A stretch of 64,000 nucleotides of DNA from positions 694,601,501-694,665,500 of the forward strand of contig CM057454.1 of NCBI GenBank assembly GCA_016271365.2. The letters run 5' to 3'. This document shows positions 1 to 11,089 of this stretch, piece by piece. The notes under the pieces are model-generated. The model saw nothing but the letters and a program-made list of their open reading frames with translations. It made no database searches and was not told the origin of the DNA. A program made the translations under genes and the position numbers. This stretch comes from Neoceratodus forsteri (Eukaryota > Chordata > Ceratodontiformes > Ceratodontidae). Every line of letters starts with the position of its first letter. The first letter of the stretch is position 1.

Positions 1-400
1 ACTTACAGTATATTGTTAGCATTGAAAACATTTGAGGCACACCAGCTTTTCCAACCTACAACAAGAAATATGCTATCCCTTCCCTTCTGAGTGTATTTTA
101 ATTTACAGTACTGTTGACCTTAACTCTGCATCAGCAACTAGTTAGTTCATGCACTACAGTGAATTATTTAATCTCTTCTACTCCCTGGCTATGTGACTAG
201 CATCTCTGGTGAACTTCCCGAGAAGTAATAAATAAAATTCAACAATGGTGGAAGTTGAAAAAATTGGTTGGATTTTCTTTAGTTAGTTGAAGTCACAAAT
301 TTCAGACTAGTTGGAAAAATCAGTCATAATGTGACATAAGTCAGTCATAATTGTTCTTTCAACTGACTCCGGGGTCTAGGGGGCATGCCCATGCATATTC
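1..400. other. No gene seen; AT-rich flank
   Basis: I see no credible coding frame, RNA gene or terminal repeat here. The LINE reverse-transcriptase frame that ends near 1795 does not resume in this stretch on the minus strand, so the LINE is either 3'-truncated or its tail was lost when the neighbouring fold-back element arrived. Confidence 0.5.
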
Positions 401-401
401 A

Positions 402-1793
402 GCACATCCTGATATTCAGCCCGGGAAGTGCGGTGCATATGCAGGCACACACCCACCTTGCACTGCACAGGGGGGTGCAAAGATGTGCTCCCCAAAAAAG
501 GAACAAGTCAGGGGACACCCACAGGATGGCCATCATATTGCTGGGTGCAACACGGCAGATGCCTGCTGTGGGTGGCCACCTGATCTCCTGAGTCACAGGC
601 CAGGGGTCGGCCCCCCCATGCCTGACTGCAGGCTCTATAAATATTGAAATACCCTGGTGGTCCAGTGGACCTGCTCCCCTGCCCGATTGCAGGCTTAGTA
701 AAAATAAATGTATCCCCGGTAGTCCAGTGGACCGAATCCCAGCCCAATCGTGGGTTCCCTAATTGAAGATAAATCCCTGGTGGTCCAGCAGTACTCCTCT
801 TCCCACCCACCCACTCAGACATGCCACCCGGCCCCCCTGGTCAGAAGTGGGTGGCAGCTCCCCACCCACAAGCCACCCAGCCGCCCGCCAACTGACAGCA
901 TACAGTATGGCTGTACGCCCATTGGTCCACTGCATGGGCCAATTGGTGTGCAGACCGTACTGTACTACACAGTCCCAATATGAGAATGAATTCCATTCAC
1001 ATATTGGGACTGTGTATTACAGTATGGTCTGCATGCCCATTGGTCTATGCAGTGGACCAATGGGTGTACAGCCGTACTGTATGCTGTCAGTTGGCAGGCA
1101 GCTGGGCGGCTTGAGGATGGGGACCTGCCACTGACCGTTGGGGGGAGCTGGGTGACGGGTCTGAGTGGGGGTTGGGGAAGGGAGTACCTCTGGACCACCA
1201 GAGATTTATCTTTGTTTATGAAGCCTGCAATGGAGCTGGGATTTGGTCCACTGGACCACCAGGGATTCTGCTTTTATCTACTAAGCCCACAATCATGCTG
1301 AATTCGGTCCACTGGACCACCAGGGATACATTTATTTTTACTAAGCCCACAATTGGGCAGGGGAGCAGGTCTACTGAACCACCAGGGATTTTACATTTTT
1401 ACAATGCCCGTGATTGGGCATTGAGGGGCAGGGGGTGTTGGTCCCTGATGGCTGCAGCCTGGCAGGGCGCCAGGTGCAAGTCACCAGGAATCAGCACACC
1501 TGCATGCAAACGGAGCCATAATGACATGCAAATGACCCCATTTGTACCTTGCATGCATAATGGCCCCATTTGCATACCCTCCACTGAATATTGCAATTCC
1601 TGCACCTACTGCAACTGCACTTGCGCTGGCACATCTCCCTGCTCCTTGGGTGGCCACGGTGTCATATTCAAATGTGCTGATCAATGGTGCAGCACCATTG
1701 AATATCACCCAGACCATGCCCTGGCGCATCCCAGTTGCACTGCACCGAGGCTTGCGCCCCTGCTGGGCACAGTCTGAATATCCAGCCCCAGGT
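402..1793. mobile_element. Fold-back element, possibly non-autonomous Harbinger
   Basis: This is a long imperfect palindrome centred near 991. The central stems at about 968-982 and 1000-1014 match perfectly, and the pairing continues outward (880-967 against 1015-1105) with few differences. Further out, both arms carry ~61 bp units, each with a palindromic core of the type ggtccactggacc: three at about 656, 719 and 780 on the left, and four in inverted orientation at about 1190, 1247, 1308 and 1369 on the right. The outer ends contain gatattcag (411) and its complement (about 1775-1783). The right end resembles the right end of the Harbinger element at 28.1 kb, which suggests mobilisation by a related transposase. 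Exact borders and the target duplication could not be fixed, and there is no coding capacity. Confidence 0.7.
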
Positions 1794-1795
1794 GT

Positions 1796-2944
1796 TCTTA
1801 TGTAATCTTATTAGGGCGTACAGTAGAAAAGGGTCAATGCCCAAATCCCAGAGTTTTTGCCACAGCAGCTCTCTATTTATATTGTCAAAAGCTGACTGAA
1901 AGGCAATGAAACACAAATACAAACTGGAATTCTTAATCATATCGTACTTGTGAACCAAATAAGACAGTAGATAACAGTGCTGAATAGTCAACCTATTTTG
2001 ACAGAAGCCATTTTGAGCTTCATCCAAAAGATGGTTATGCTCTACCCAAGATTACAATTTCCATAAAAGTGTTTTACAAAATAATTTTTAGAGGCATCAA
2101 AGAGGCTTAAGGGCCTGTACAAGCCTGGATCAGTGGGGTCACCTTTCTTACAAATGGGGAGAACAATACCACCCCTCCAAGAGTCCAGAAAATTAGCACC
2201 CTGGAGGAAGGCATTAAAAATATTTATGAAAACACAAGCCACCACTCAATGAAAGATAAATATATATCTGCTAGTATCTGATCAGTGCCTGTCACCATGT
2301 TGTATTTAATGGTAGTTATGGCTTGATAAAATTCTTTAGGATAAAAAATGATAGGTCTTGGTGAATAATAGGACTGTATTCAATTAGATAAATCAGAACA
2401 GACTGACTGTTTAAAATGTTCAATCAGGGGAAATGGCTCCCTCAACTCGTGTAGAGAAATGATCATATCCAAAACTTACTAAAGACCATAAAGAAGGTAT
2501 GTTATGCTCTACCACAGCTTTTCTGAGTCTACTCCATATCTGATTCTATTTTTGTTTCTGAGTTTCCAGGAGTCTTTTGTATTCTTTCCTATAATTGTTC
2601 TGATTCCTGATATTTGCTATAGTCTTATGTTGTTTTTTCTTTGTAAATCTTACCATTCTGTTCATTTGTGATTTTGCTTTCTGGCAATCTCCATTTAACC
2701 AAGTAGGAACCTTGGGTCTTGTTATTTTTACAGTTCTAAACATAGGTTTAGGATATTGATTAATTGTAGAGCATTTAGTGACCAATCCCTGGTAGTCAGA
2801 CACTGAATGACAACAAATTTCTGCCTTCATAGTCAAAATAGGATCAGACATAAGTATTAAAGAGAATATTTCAATGGAATCATATTGCCACTTCATTCTT
2901 TTGGAGTTCAAAATCTCCATAGGACTCCCCAAAACTAATACCTT
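1796..2944 (-). pseudogene. CR1/L2-like LINE reverse transcriptase fragment
   Basis: This is a broken minus-strand coding region. Upstream (2932-2546) is a pre-RT linker rich in Lys and Arg. Then 2245-2042 contains an RT motif of the KKGDPTDPGLYRPLSLF type. Next, 2027-1800 has a QNGFCQNRLT segment followed by AFD-NINRELLW, which corresponds to the conserved RT block holding the first catalytic Asp. These motifs are typical of Jockey-superfamily (CR1/L2 group) non-LTR retrotransposons, which copy their RNA at a nicked chromosomal target. The frame is interrupted by stops and shifts, and the YxDD block is missing because the sequence stops at the fold-back element near 1795. It is probably the 3' part of the same LINE whose endonuclease lies at 6.5-7.35 kb, separated by a 3.5 kb insert. 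The family assignment is tentative. Confidence 0.72.
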
Positions 2945-5900
2945 TGGGGGTTCAAAAATAGCTATTGGGCAAGTTAAAAATAATGGTGCTTATACATCAT
3001 TGGGCAGAAAGTACTTGCCTAAGGTGCATAACCTGCCTGCATTGCTCTGCATCACCGGACAGGTGCACAGTGCGCAGCATGCACTACCGCAAGCAGCCGC
3101 AGGGCACCTGTCCATGGCCCTGCCCCCCTGGTGCAAAGGACTGCACAGGTTGACTGCGGAAGGAGTAGCAGACCCAGGTGGGCAGCCAATTGAATGCCCA
3201 TCCTGGATCCCAGAGTGGATTACTTGCACTAAGGTGCAGGTCTGGATGTTTGAATAGCTACTGTAGGCACCCAGACACATGCAGTCATGCCCCGTCAGCT
3301 GGAGGACCCTCTGGCTGAGCCCCTGGTGCACTCTGGTCAACTGCCACACAGACAAACTACCCCACAACACATGGAAGCCCCGTCATCCCTGTTGCAAATA
3401 ACTCCCTCCACACACATGACATCCCCACCCCCGTTGTGTACAAGCATCCAGCCCAACACATGTATGCCCAGTCACCATTGTGGAAAGCAAGTCATTCCCC
3501 ATGCACACCCAGTGGTGCCTCAGTCACACAACCCTGACCGGTGAATCCGGTACCCCAGCAACAGCATTGGTTGCCAGTGGTCCTCCCACACACCCGTGGC
3601 ACTGACAACCCCTCCAAACCCACATACCTGTGTTGGCCCCAATCCAGTTCTAGTGGACAAATGTGCACATTCCACCATTGTTGGCAATCGAACATGTGAA
3701 GCCAAGGAGTATGTCATCAGAGAGTCTGGGGAAACATTTACTGTGGCTACTCCTTGCTGTGTCTGTCTTGTACGTAAATGAAGGACTTCAGTCGCAGTAT
3801 TGTCAATGTGCACCTTTCATGAGCACATATAAATGTTGAACAAATTGAAGACAACATTAATGTGAATCAAGCAACATTCTACATATAGGGATGATGCATG
3901 CATGCATGCACAAATGGTGGTGCAAATGAAGTCAAAGAGGATGTACCCCATACAATGCAGTGCAGCAGCAAGCCATGCAGCTCTGTATTTTTAAATGGTT
4001 CAGTGACTGTAACACACAGCAAGTCATACAATCAGAGAACTGTGCATGCTTGGTGGTTGGGGGGGGGTGGCAGATGATGACATTCTAACTCGTAATGAGT
4101 ATAATGCCAAATGACATACAGCAATATTGTGGTTAAGTGTGATAAATTGGCACATGCCCTACAATAGTTACAAAGAGCACCAGTGAACTGCTATGACTGA
4201 ACCATTCCCTATATGAACGATATAATGATTGTAAGCTAGTTGTTAACTGAACTGCAGTCAATGTTTGCTAAATCAGCTTTCCTTTTATTATATTAGTATG
4301 GTAAGGTACTTTTCTACTGCACTGTAAACATTATTTGTGGGTGATCATGTATTGACTGTTTAGCACAGTCAGGAAATGGTGAACTTGGCTGTCTGACTCA
4401 TTTCGCCCTGAACTTGTAGAATAATGTTCTCAGCTCTACTCATCTGGATTCTGCAGTGTGTATACATATATGACAAATACTGCAAATGCCAAAACCCTCA
4501 TACTGAAGACTATCAGTGTGGAATAAGCACTATGGCACCAACAGTAACTACATATGTTCATACACCAGAGTGCCTTACTAAGTCTTGTCAGTTTGATAGC
4601 ATACATAACAGTGTTATTCTAACACTGATTCATCAGACTAGACCCAGTTATAAGGGTCAGTCTGCCATCGGTTCTGGAGTGGATCTGATATGTGGAGTAG
4701 AGTTGTCTTGTCAGATCAAGGAGCTTCTTGTTGTATGGTAATCACATACAAAAATATCCCTCTGGCTTTTTTCAGTGCCTCAGACTGTATATGAACTACT
4801 CAGTGCCTTTGACCATGTAGTGTAATCATTTTAAAATAGAAGAGTTTCAAAAAAAATATTTACTATTTATGTTTACTAACATATATGGTATTTATAAAAT
4901 GAGCATTTAAAATCAGGAAATCTGACTGGCTAAAAACTCTTCAGAGTCATGTCCTTAACAGAGGATATCATACCCAACCAGCACTAATCTGCCCACTGTG
5001 ACCACATAACAACACCATATCATTAACCTTTGTCCACTGTAAACAAAATCAGACCGCAATCTTGAAAGTCCAGAGCGCTATCCCAACCCGACCATAAAAA
5101 ACAGAAGTCAGTCCTCAGCACTCGACACACTCAGCTGTCAGATTTATATCTTAAAAAGGTGTCATGCATCCCATTTCCTTAAAAAACCCCATAGTAGACA
5201 CCATAGAAAAATTAATCAAGTTAGCAAATCTGACCACAGTGCCGACTACTATCTCAGCAGCTCACCCAAGTACCGGATGTCACTGTTCAGTAGCCGGCTC
5301 ACTTACTCAACTGTGGTCAGCCAATCTTTGAAATAAAAATATAATCTCTCCCCTTTTTAAAGTCTGCAAAATCCTAAACGTGAAAAAAAAAACCACACAC
5401 ACAAAAAAACATGAATAAAATCTTGAGGGGGGGTCGAAACTCTCTTCAGTGGTTGGCTCAATCAACGTTGTTAAGAAATGTCATTCATAGACTATTGTCT
5501 GTGTCAAACCAGGTGGTCACTGTGCCAGTGGGTTATGTGGAGAGGGAGAGGACAGTGCTGCATTACCAGTGTATGAACATTTGGAAGACAACTTGACCAG
5601 TACCTCTGTGTCTGTGTGTGGGGGGGGGGCACAATGCAGTGGACATCATATACCACAGACAGTTCAGAAATTAAGGGACTATTTTAGTACTTCACTTTTT
5701 AAAACCTCAATTTTAAAATATTTTGCCATGTTTTTTGCTCTCTTTTTCTTAAATAGTTACTTGGGAGTCCATTTTATAAGTGCAATAACACAGTCTGAGG
5801 TGTTGGTTATCTTCTGACAAGAACACGCCCAGGTGCATAAGGCAATCAGCGTAACCACCTCATGCCTTATAACACACCTGGGAGCGCTCTTATCAGGAGA

Positions 5901-6518
5901 TAACCCACACCTTGTTGTGTGTTATTGCTTGCTTAACTCAGGAGTGCACAGCAGAGCTAGATAAAACCATCTTGTTTCCATATGTGACTTGGGAGGGAGG
6001 TGTACTGCAGCATTCACGGACTGGGTGGACATGTGTGGGGAGGGGAGGTGTGTGTGGTACAGACAGGGTCTGGGCAGATGGCTGCACATTGGGGTGTGGA
6101 TCCATGTTAACAAGACACATTTCATTCACAGTATGGGCACTTGCCTGATTAGCTGCCCCAGCCCTCCCCATCACCCTACTGGGCTGGGCCTGCACTGAGG
6201 GTCGATTCCCAGTCCCACCATGACTGCCGGGTGTAGTCTTTGGGGGTGTACAGTGGGTTACAGCAGGTTCCCGGCTGCCATAGCCTACATCCCCCAATAC
6301 CTGGCACTATGCACTTTAGTGAATGGTGTGTGGTGCAAGCACACCCCCATCACACCTCTAGCCTGCCCCTGGCACGTTGCTGTCCATGCAACCAGGGGAT
6401 TGGATGTGTAACTGCCTTGTGTATTGTTCATGGTTGCCACCGAGGGTCTGCCAGACACCTGCGGTGCAGCATTCACACTTAGGGTTGCCTATGTGCCATA
6501 GATACGTGGCATGTAGAC
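2945..6518. mobile_element. Unclassified 3.5 kb insert in the LINE
   Basis: The LINE frame breaks off near 2945-2990 and its endonuclease part resumes near 6521, so the material between is an insertion. Its flanks (about 3010-3800 and 5900-6490) are GC-richer and the middle is AT-rich. It contains a short gcatgcatgcat run near 3897, a poly-G run at 4058-4066 and a palindromic MITE at 5782-5928. No frame shows a recognisable transposase or RT, and I could not find convincing terminal inverted repeats or a target duplication. It may be a non-autonomous DNA transposon or several insertions. Its exact borders are uncertain by tens of bases. Confidence 0.4.
5782..5928. repeat. Palindromic hairpin MITE (about 147 bp)
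   Basis: The two halves are near-perfect inverted copies. The left arm runs gcaataaca, then ggttatcttctgacaag, then cccaggtgcataaggca. The right arm, read on the other strand, gives gcaataacacacaac, then ggttatctcctgataag, then cccaggtgtg and ataaggca. The loop is only a few bases near 5853. This is the form of a fold-back MITE. Confidence 0.75.
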
Positions 6519-6520
6519 AA

Positions 6521-7345
6521 TCATTTTGTTAGTTCATAGGGCACAATGTGAATAGGAAAGTGAGATGATTCTGGTCTATCAATTATATGAAAATCAGCCA
6601 CATTTATAAATGCATCTTGATTGACCCATGCAAGGTGAATCATAGATGCTCTACTAGGGCCCAAAAATGTAAAGTCACCCTCAGAATCACCTGGCAAATG
6701 GCCATTTACAAGAATAAAGTGCAGTCTCGACATTAAATCTCTAAGTATATAACCTTGTTGATTATTCTTAAGGTCCTTAGATTTTCTCAATGGGTTAGCC
6801 CTGGGCTTGAGAAGGGGCAACTTGATATGTGTATCCTCCTGAAGCTCCTCAAAATCAGTGCATATGGGAATTTGGGTATTAAAATTGGCCATTATTATGA
6901 AGAAATAGTTACTGTACTGCATTAATAGGCCTTCTACCTGTTCCTGGAACTCTGTCCATTGAAATTCTTTATGTATTTTGCTATTTGAAGGTAGAATATA
7001 AATATTTATTAAAATAATACTGACTGTATCCTCCATTTGAGAATTTGAAAAAGTGAGAAGTTACTTTCTATGATTGTTATATTGAAATTCAAGGAGGATT
7101 TTGAAAAAAAACAAAAAACAGCTAGGCCAGCTAAGGATTGACCGGGTTTATTTAATCTTAGTGAAGGAAGAAAGTAAGGTATAAACCCTGGTATCAATGG
7201 GGGTGGTACAGTATTATTCCATCAGGTTTCTTGCATTAATAAAATATCAAAGGAAGACAAAAATTTCAATACGCCAGGGTCTGCAAGTTTAAGAGCAAGG
7301 CCCTCAATGTTCCATGAGAAAATATTTAAGTAATGAGATTTCCCT
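6521..7345 (-). pseudogene. CR1/L2-like LINE APE endonuclease domain
   Basis: The minus strand from about 7340 encodes an N-terminal endonuclease signature (SWNIEGLALKL, then SFDILLMQET), with the conserved Asn and Glu of AP-type endonucleases. The region 7036-6521 follows with an MANFNTQIP segment, corresponding to the GDFN block, then GDFTF, and ends near RPESSHFPIHI, corresponding to the terminal SDH block. The domain nicks target DNA for target-primed reverse transcription. Several stops and frameshifts make it non-functional; in the GDFN block Gly-Asp has become Ala-Asn, and the SDH block reads SSH. It is the 5' half of ORF2 of the LINE whose RT lies at 1.8-2.9 kb. Confidence 0.75.
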
Positions 7346-7383
7346 CAATTGGTAGGTAACATAATACTGTGTTCTGAATTTGG

Positions 7384-9080
7384 TCATGCATGACTGGGGT
7401 TTTGCAATTTGGTAAACCTGTTTTCTGAGAGATTTTCTATATTGATTGTAGATTGGCAGCACCTGTAAGTATGTGGATTCTGTTCAGGAAAATAGAAGGG
7501 TTGGTTATTTCTAGATGGTAAATTACCCTCAAGCTTATTCATATCCACAATAAGAAGGTCTATAACATCAAGTACAGAACTTGCTGCTAATATTGATGCT
7601 GCAAGAGCAGGTCTCCTGAAGGTAAGATTTATTTGGGAACTTTGCAAATTCAAATTATATATGTCAATCCATTCCAGTCCATTATTTCCTAAATTTATTC
7701 TGAGAATACAATCCAAAAATTTTGCAATTTCCCTTTTCACCTTATTTATGGATTCTCCAGGGGTTACTCTTCATCTAAATAATGAGAGGGTTCTAATATC
7801 CCAGGGGTGCCGCTTGAGCACATTTATAAATGGTAGATTGAGGTCCATTACTATTTATTTTAAATCTGTTTGGGTCATCATGTATGGCAAATGTATGGGA
7901 CTGACGTGATATCTTTGACACTCTTTTAGATGGATATATAATAATATTATTTGTATGAAGAAGTGGAACCATTGTCCAAATCTGAGTTGCCAATTCATGA
8001 GAGGATAAATACAGAAGTACATAATCAGGATGGGCAAGGTTAGGTGGTCTCATTACATACGTCTCCTTAGAGCAAGAGTGGGTGTGAAATAGATGACAAA
8101 CCTATTGGTTTAACTTATCAGAAGTTTCCTGGCCAAGCCTCTCTGTACCATAAACTTCAAATAACAATTCAGTATATCCACTCAGATTCTTAGTGCGGTG
8201 AGAATTAGTTGATGAGTTTATTGGTCTTGGTCAATAAGGTTATTTGCAATATTTAATTTCATCATTTAAGATTGAGAACTGTCCTGCTGATTAGAAGGTG
8301 CATTTTGGTTAGAAATGTCCTCTAATAAATCTGTTTTAATACTGTAGGTGCTTGAATAGAAGTGTTGCAATAAGAGAGGTGCTTATCTAAGTTAATAACT
8401 AAGGGGTCACTGTTCTGTAATTGACAAAGGTTAGCAACCTTAGATTTAGAGGGAGCTAAGCCAGTACTTGACATGATGTCCTTTTGGGGGTCTTCTTGTC
8501 AGGGTTCCCATGTTTCCTTTTTTTCTTGCCCTTAATTGCTCCTGGCAGAAGATGGTTAGAGGGAGTAGGTTCCTCTCTTTGAAAAAGACCTTAATTAACC
8601 AAGATTCCTTTATTTTCCCATGTGGTTGATTTATCTCTGCTGTCTTCTTCTAGAAATATCACATCTGAACCTTTTTGCATTTTGAAAATTTCCTTAAGAT
8701 TAACAATCTGGGCTTGACTGGTAGCAATATCAAAACACAAGTTCTCTATTTCTTGTTTAATAGCCTATAAATTCTACAATATAACAACATTGGCATAATA
8801 AGGGTTTTTGATAATGTCTAAAATTTGATCAGATAAGGAGGATGATGAGACAAATTTCCCCACAGAGGCAAGGATGTCAGCTCATGTCTTGGTGTCATAC
8901 AGTAAGTCTCCTTACAGGGATCATTAATAGAGTTCAAAAATTGAGATGTTTCCATAGCAATTCTCTCTGGAGAATCATAAGTTAAGATTTTATCCCCAGT
9001 TACGCAATTGGAGGTAGAACATTTTTTTGAGGCCTGATATTGTTTTACTAAGGTCATGTATAACTGAAGTACTTTAATAT
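7384..9080 (-). pseudogene. LINE ORF1-like remnant (C-terminal part)
   Basis: Minus-strand open segments at 9057-8818, 8053-7793 and 7740-7384 lie directly upstream of the LINE endonuclease, in the position expected for ORF1. The segments carry no motif I can name firmly; 8053-7793 is hydrophobic-basic (starting MRPPNLAHPDYVLLYL). The Penelope-like element is inserted at 9081/11090, and the ORF1 N-terminal part continues beyond it at 11.1-11.8 kb. Assignment to ORF1 rests on position and orientation. Confidence 0.5.
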
Positions 9081-9081
9081 T

Positions 9082-9743
9082 ATTTTATAGTCACAAAAGT
9101 AGAGCACACACAAACCTCCAGTAAATAGTCAGGGCACCAGCCTCATAAAGGCAAATAACATTTATTGACTGCATAAAACCAAAAGGCAAAACCTGATGCA
9201 TTTTGGATGTGCTTCCATCCTTTATCAAAGGCTACAAACATTCATCTCTGTGGCTCTTAAATACTAGTGCTGCATAACGTCATTATGATGTCATAATGCA
9301 AATTGCCATTTCATTAATAAAACTTAACCTTCTATGTACCCATTTAAATCTCATGCATATAATTAATGCTACACATGTACCCAATATCATACATGTTGGT
9401 ATAACTAACACTATTATAATAATCAAGACTCTTAAAAATATCAAGATAAAAGAGAACAATGAAAGAGGATGAATAAAAAATAAAAATGAAATAAATAAAC
9501 ACTGAAGGAAAAGGGGGGGCAAGGGGGGATGAGCAGACAAAGGAAAGAAAAGAGGAATAATATTGGAAAATGCAACCATATACTAAACATAATACACATA
9601 AACAAAATCCATGACACTATCACTATAACATATATTTACAATATCTTATAGCAGCTTGGAACAAGTACTATTATTAGCAAACATAATCACAAAGCACAAT
9701 ATTGCTACTATTTACATCTGTTATATAATGACCTAAGACAGCT
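9082..9743 (-). repeat. Penelope pLTR, left inverted copy
   Basis: This is the reverse complement of 10432-11089. It begins attttatagtcacaaaag and ends gacctaagacagct, and the match runs through the whole arm with scattered substitutions and small indels. Short hydrophobic ORFs in both arms come from a shared pyrimidine-rich stretch and are not convincing genes. Confidence 0.88.
9192..9231 (-). ncRNA. Degenerate hammerhead-ribozyme-like motif (left pLTR)
   Basis: On the minus strand the order is cct, ttgataaa, ggatg, loop gaagca, catcc, aaaa, tgcatc, agg. This has the layout of the minimal Penelope-type hammerhead: stem I cct/agg, core resembling CTGATGA, stem II ggatg/catcc, then the GAAA block and the cleavage-site C. 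The core differs from consensus by apparent C-to-T and G-to-A changes, and GAAA reads aaaa, so activity is doubtful. Confidence 0.4.
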
Positions 9744-9762
9744 GGCTTATAAAAGAGCTCCT

Positions 9763-10299
9763 ATGTTGGGAGATAAACTCTGTTATAGTCATTTTGAAAA
9801 TAGCACAGGAGGAAACATGATGGGTAATAGAAATAAGAGTGTTGGATGTTTTCCCTGTAGAAATCATAATTGTTGCACATATATTAAACAGGGAAAAGAG
9901 TTTGTGGATCCAAATACAGGACATAATTTTGAGATTAGACAGTTAGTTACATATGATTCAATGGGAATTATTTATCTTGCAACTTGTAAATGTGGAACAT
10001 TTTATATAGGGAAAACAGGAATTTTAAGACGAGTAAAAGAGTATATTAGGGCCATAGAAAAGAAGTATGTATTATATGCTACAGCAGCAGATATTATGAG
10101 CTCCAGAAATAAATCAGAGCATGAGTTTCGATTTATTGGTGTAGATAAAGTAAGTGAGAAACCAAGAGGTGGTAATTTTAATGATTTACTACTGTCCAGA
10201 GAAGCGTTTTGGGTAATAAGTCTTAATGCTACTAAAAAACAAGGTTTGAATGGAGGATTTGAAATTAAACCCTTCTTAAAGAAACAAAGGAATAAATGA
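9763..10299 (+). CDS. Penelope GIY-YIG endonuclease (partial ORF)
   Basis: This 178-codon open frame begins at an internal Met and has no RT domain, so it is the C-terminal part of a Penelope polyprotein. Near the N-terminus is a Cys-rich stretch (CFPCRNHNCC, residues about 29-38). A GIY-YIG nuclease core follows: GIIYLATC and KCGTFYIGKTG at about residues 68-86, with a downstream Arg-Arg (RRVKEY). Further on come a conserved-looking Glu (SREAFWVISL, about residues 145-154) and a GLNGGFEIKPF tail typical of Penelope proteins. The nuclease is thought to nick the target for reverse transcription. The frame is intact from 9763 to the stop, unlike almost every other ORF here. It is bounded closely by the inverted pLTRs (20 bp upstream, 132 bp downstream). 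Confidence 0.85.
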   Translation: MLGDKLCYSHFENSTGGNMMGNRNKSVGCFPCRNHNCCTYIKQGKEFVDPNTGHNFEIRQLVTYDSMGIIYLATCKCGTFYIGKTGILRRVKEYIRAIEKKYVLYATAADIMSSRNKSEHEFRFIGVDKVSEKPRGGNFNDLLLSREAFWVISLNATKKQGLNGGFEIKPFLKKQRNK

Positions 10300-10431
10300 A
10301 CCATATATGCGGATGAGAATTTGTTAAATAATTGATTTTATATTTTGGAATATTTGTTACTTATGAGTTTGATGCTGCTGTAGCTATAAGTTGCATTGTG
10401 TGGTTATGTATTTCAGAATTATGTGTTATTA

Positions 10432-11089
10432 AGCTGTCTTAGGTCATTATATAACAGATGTAAATAGTAGCAATATTGTGCTTTGTGATTATGTTTGCTA
10501 ATAATAGTACTTGTTCCAAGCTGCTATAAGATATTGTAAATATATGTTATAGAGACAGTGTCATGGATTTTGTTTATGTGTATTATGTTTAGAGTATGGT
10601 TGCTTTTTCAAATATTATTCCTCTCTTTTCTTTCCTTTCCTTTGTCTTCTAATCCCCCCTACCCTCCCTTTCCCTTTAGTGTTTATTTATTTTTTATTCA
10701 TCCTCTTTCATTGTTCTCTTGTATCTTGATATCTTTAACAGTCTTGAATATTATAATAGTATTAGTTATACCAACATGCATGATATTTTGTATATGTGTA
10801 GCATTAATTATATGCATGAGATTTAACTGGGTACATATAGGGTTAAGTTTTATTAGCGAAACGGCAATTTGCATTATGACATCATAATGACGTTGTACAG
10901 CACTAGTATTTAAGAGCCACAGAGATGAATGTTTGTAGCCTTTGATAAAGGATGGCAGCACATCTGAAATGCATCAAGTTTTGCCTTTTGTTTTTATGTA
11001 GTCAATAAATGTTATTTATCTTTATGAGGCTGGTGCCCTGACTATTTGCTGGAGGATGGTGTGTACACTGCTTTTGTGACTATAAAATT
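10432..11089 (+). repeat. Penelope pLTR, right copy
   Basis: This copy lies downstream of the nuclease ORF in its sense orientation. It starts agctgtcttaggtcatta and ends cttttgtgactataaaat. It mirrors the left arm over nearly its whole length, and both arms end at matching positions. Confidence 0.88.
10939..10979 (+). ncRNA. Degenerate hammerhead-ribozyme-like motif (right pLTR)
   Basis: The order is cct, ttgataaa, ggatg, loop, catct, gaaa, tgcatc, aag. The GAAA block is intact in this copy. The core ttgataa compares with CTGATGA, and stem II ggatg/catct pairs with one wobble. Its position inside the pLTR is that known for Penelope hammerheads. Cleavage ability cannot be judged from sequence and is probably lost. 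Confidence 0.42.

Larger units (their letters stand above)
9082..11089 (+). mobile_element. Penelope-like element with inverted terminal repeats
   Basis: A ~690 bp core with a GIY-YIG endonuclease ORF is flanked by two ~660 bp copies of the same sequence in inverted orientation (9082-9743 and 10432-11089). Penelope-like elements are retroelements whose RT is followed by a GIY-YIG nuclease; their terminal repeats (pLTRs) may be direct or inverted and often contain a hammerhead ribozyme motif. Here the RT is absent, so only the C-terminal nuclease part of the ORF survives and the copy is 5'-truncated. A degenerate hammerhead-like motif is visible in both arms. It interrupts the ORF1 of a minus-strand LINE. 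Confidence 0.85.

Noticed and set aside
4925..5230. Possible plus-strand LINE C-terminal fragment with a zinc-knuckle-like Cys/His pattern
   Set aside because: The pattern needs a stop codon to be read as Cys, and no RT or tail is found next to it; too weak to call.
6196..6210. B-box-like gggtcgattccca
   Set aside because: No A box at the right distance and no SINE body or tail downstream.
9283..10887. Hydrophobic short frames in both Penelope arms (9283-9623 minus, 10558-10887 plus) encoding similar peptides
   Set aside because: They are similar only because the arms are inverted copies; the sequence is a pyrimidine-rich tract and the frames differ by indels.
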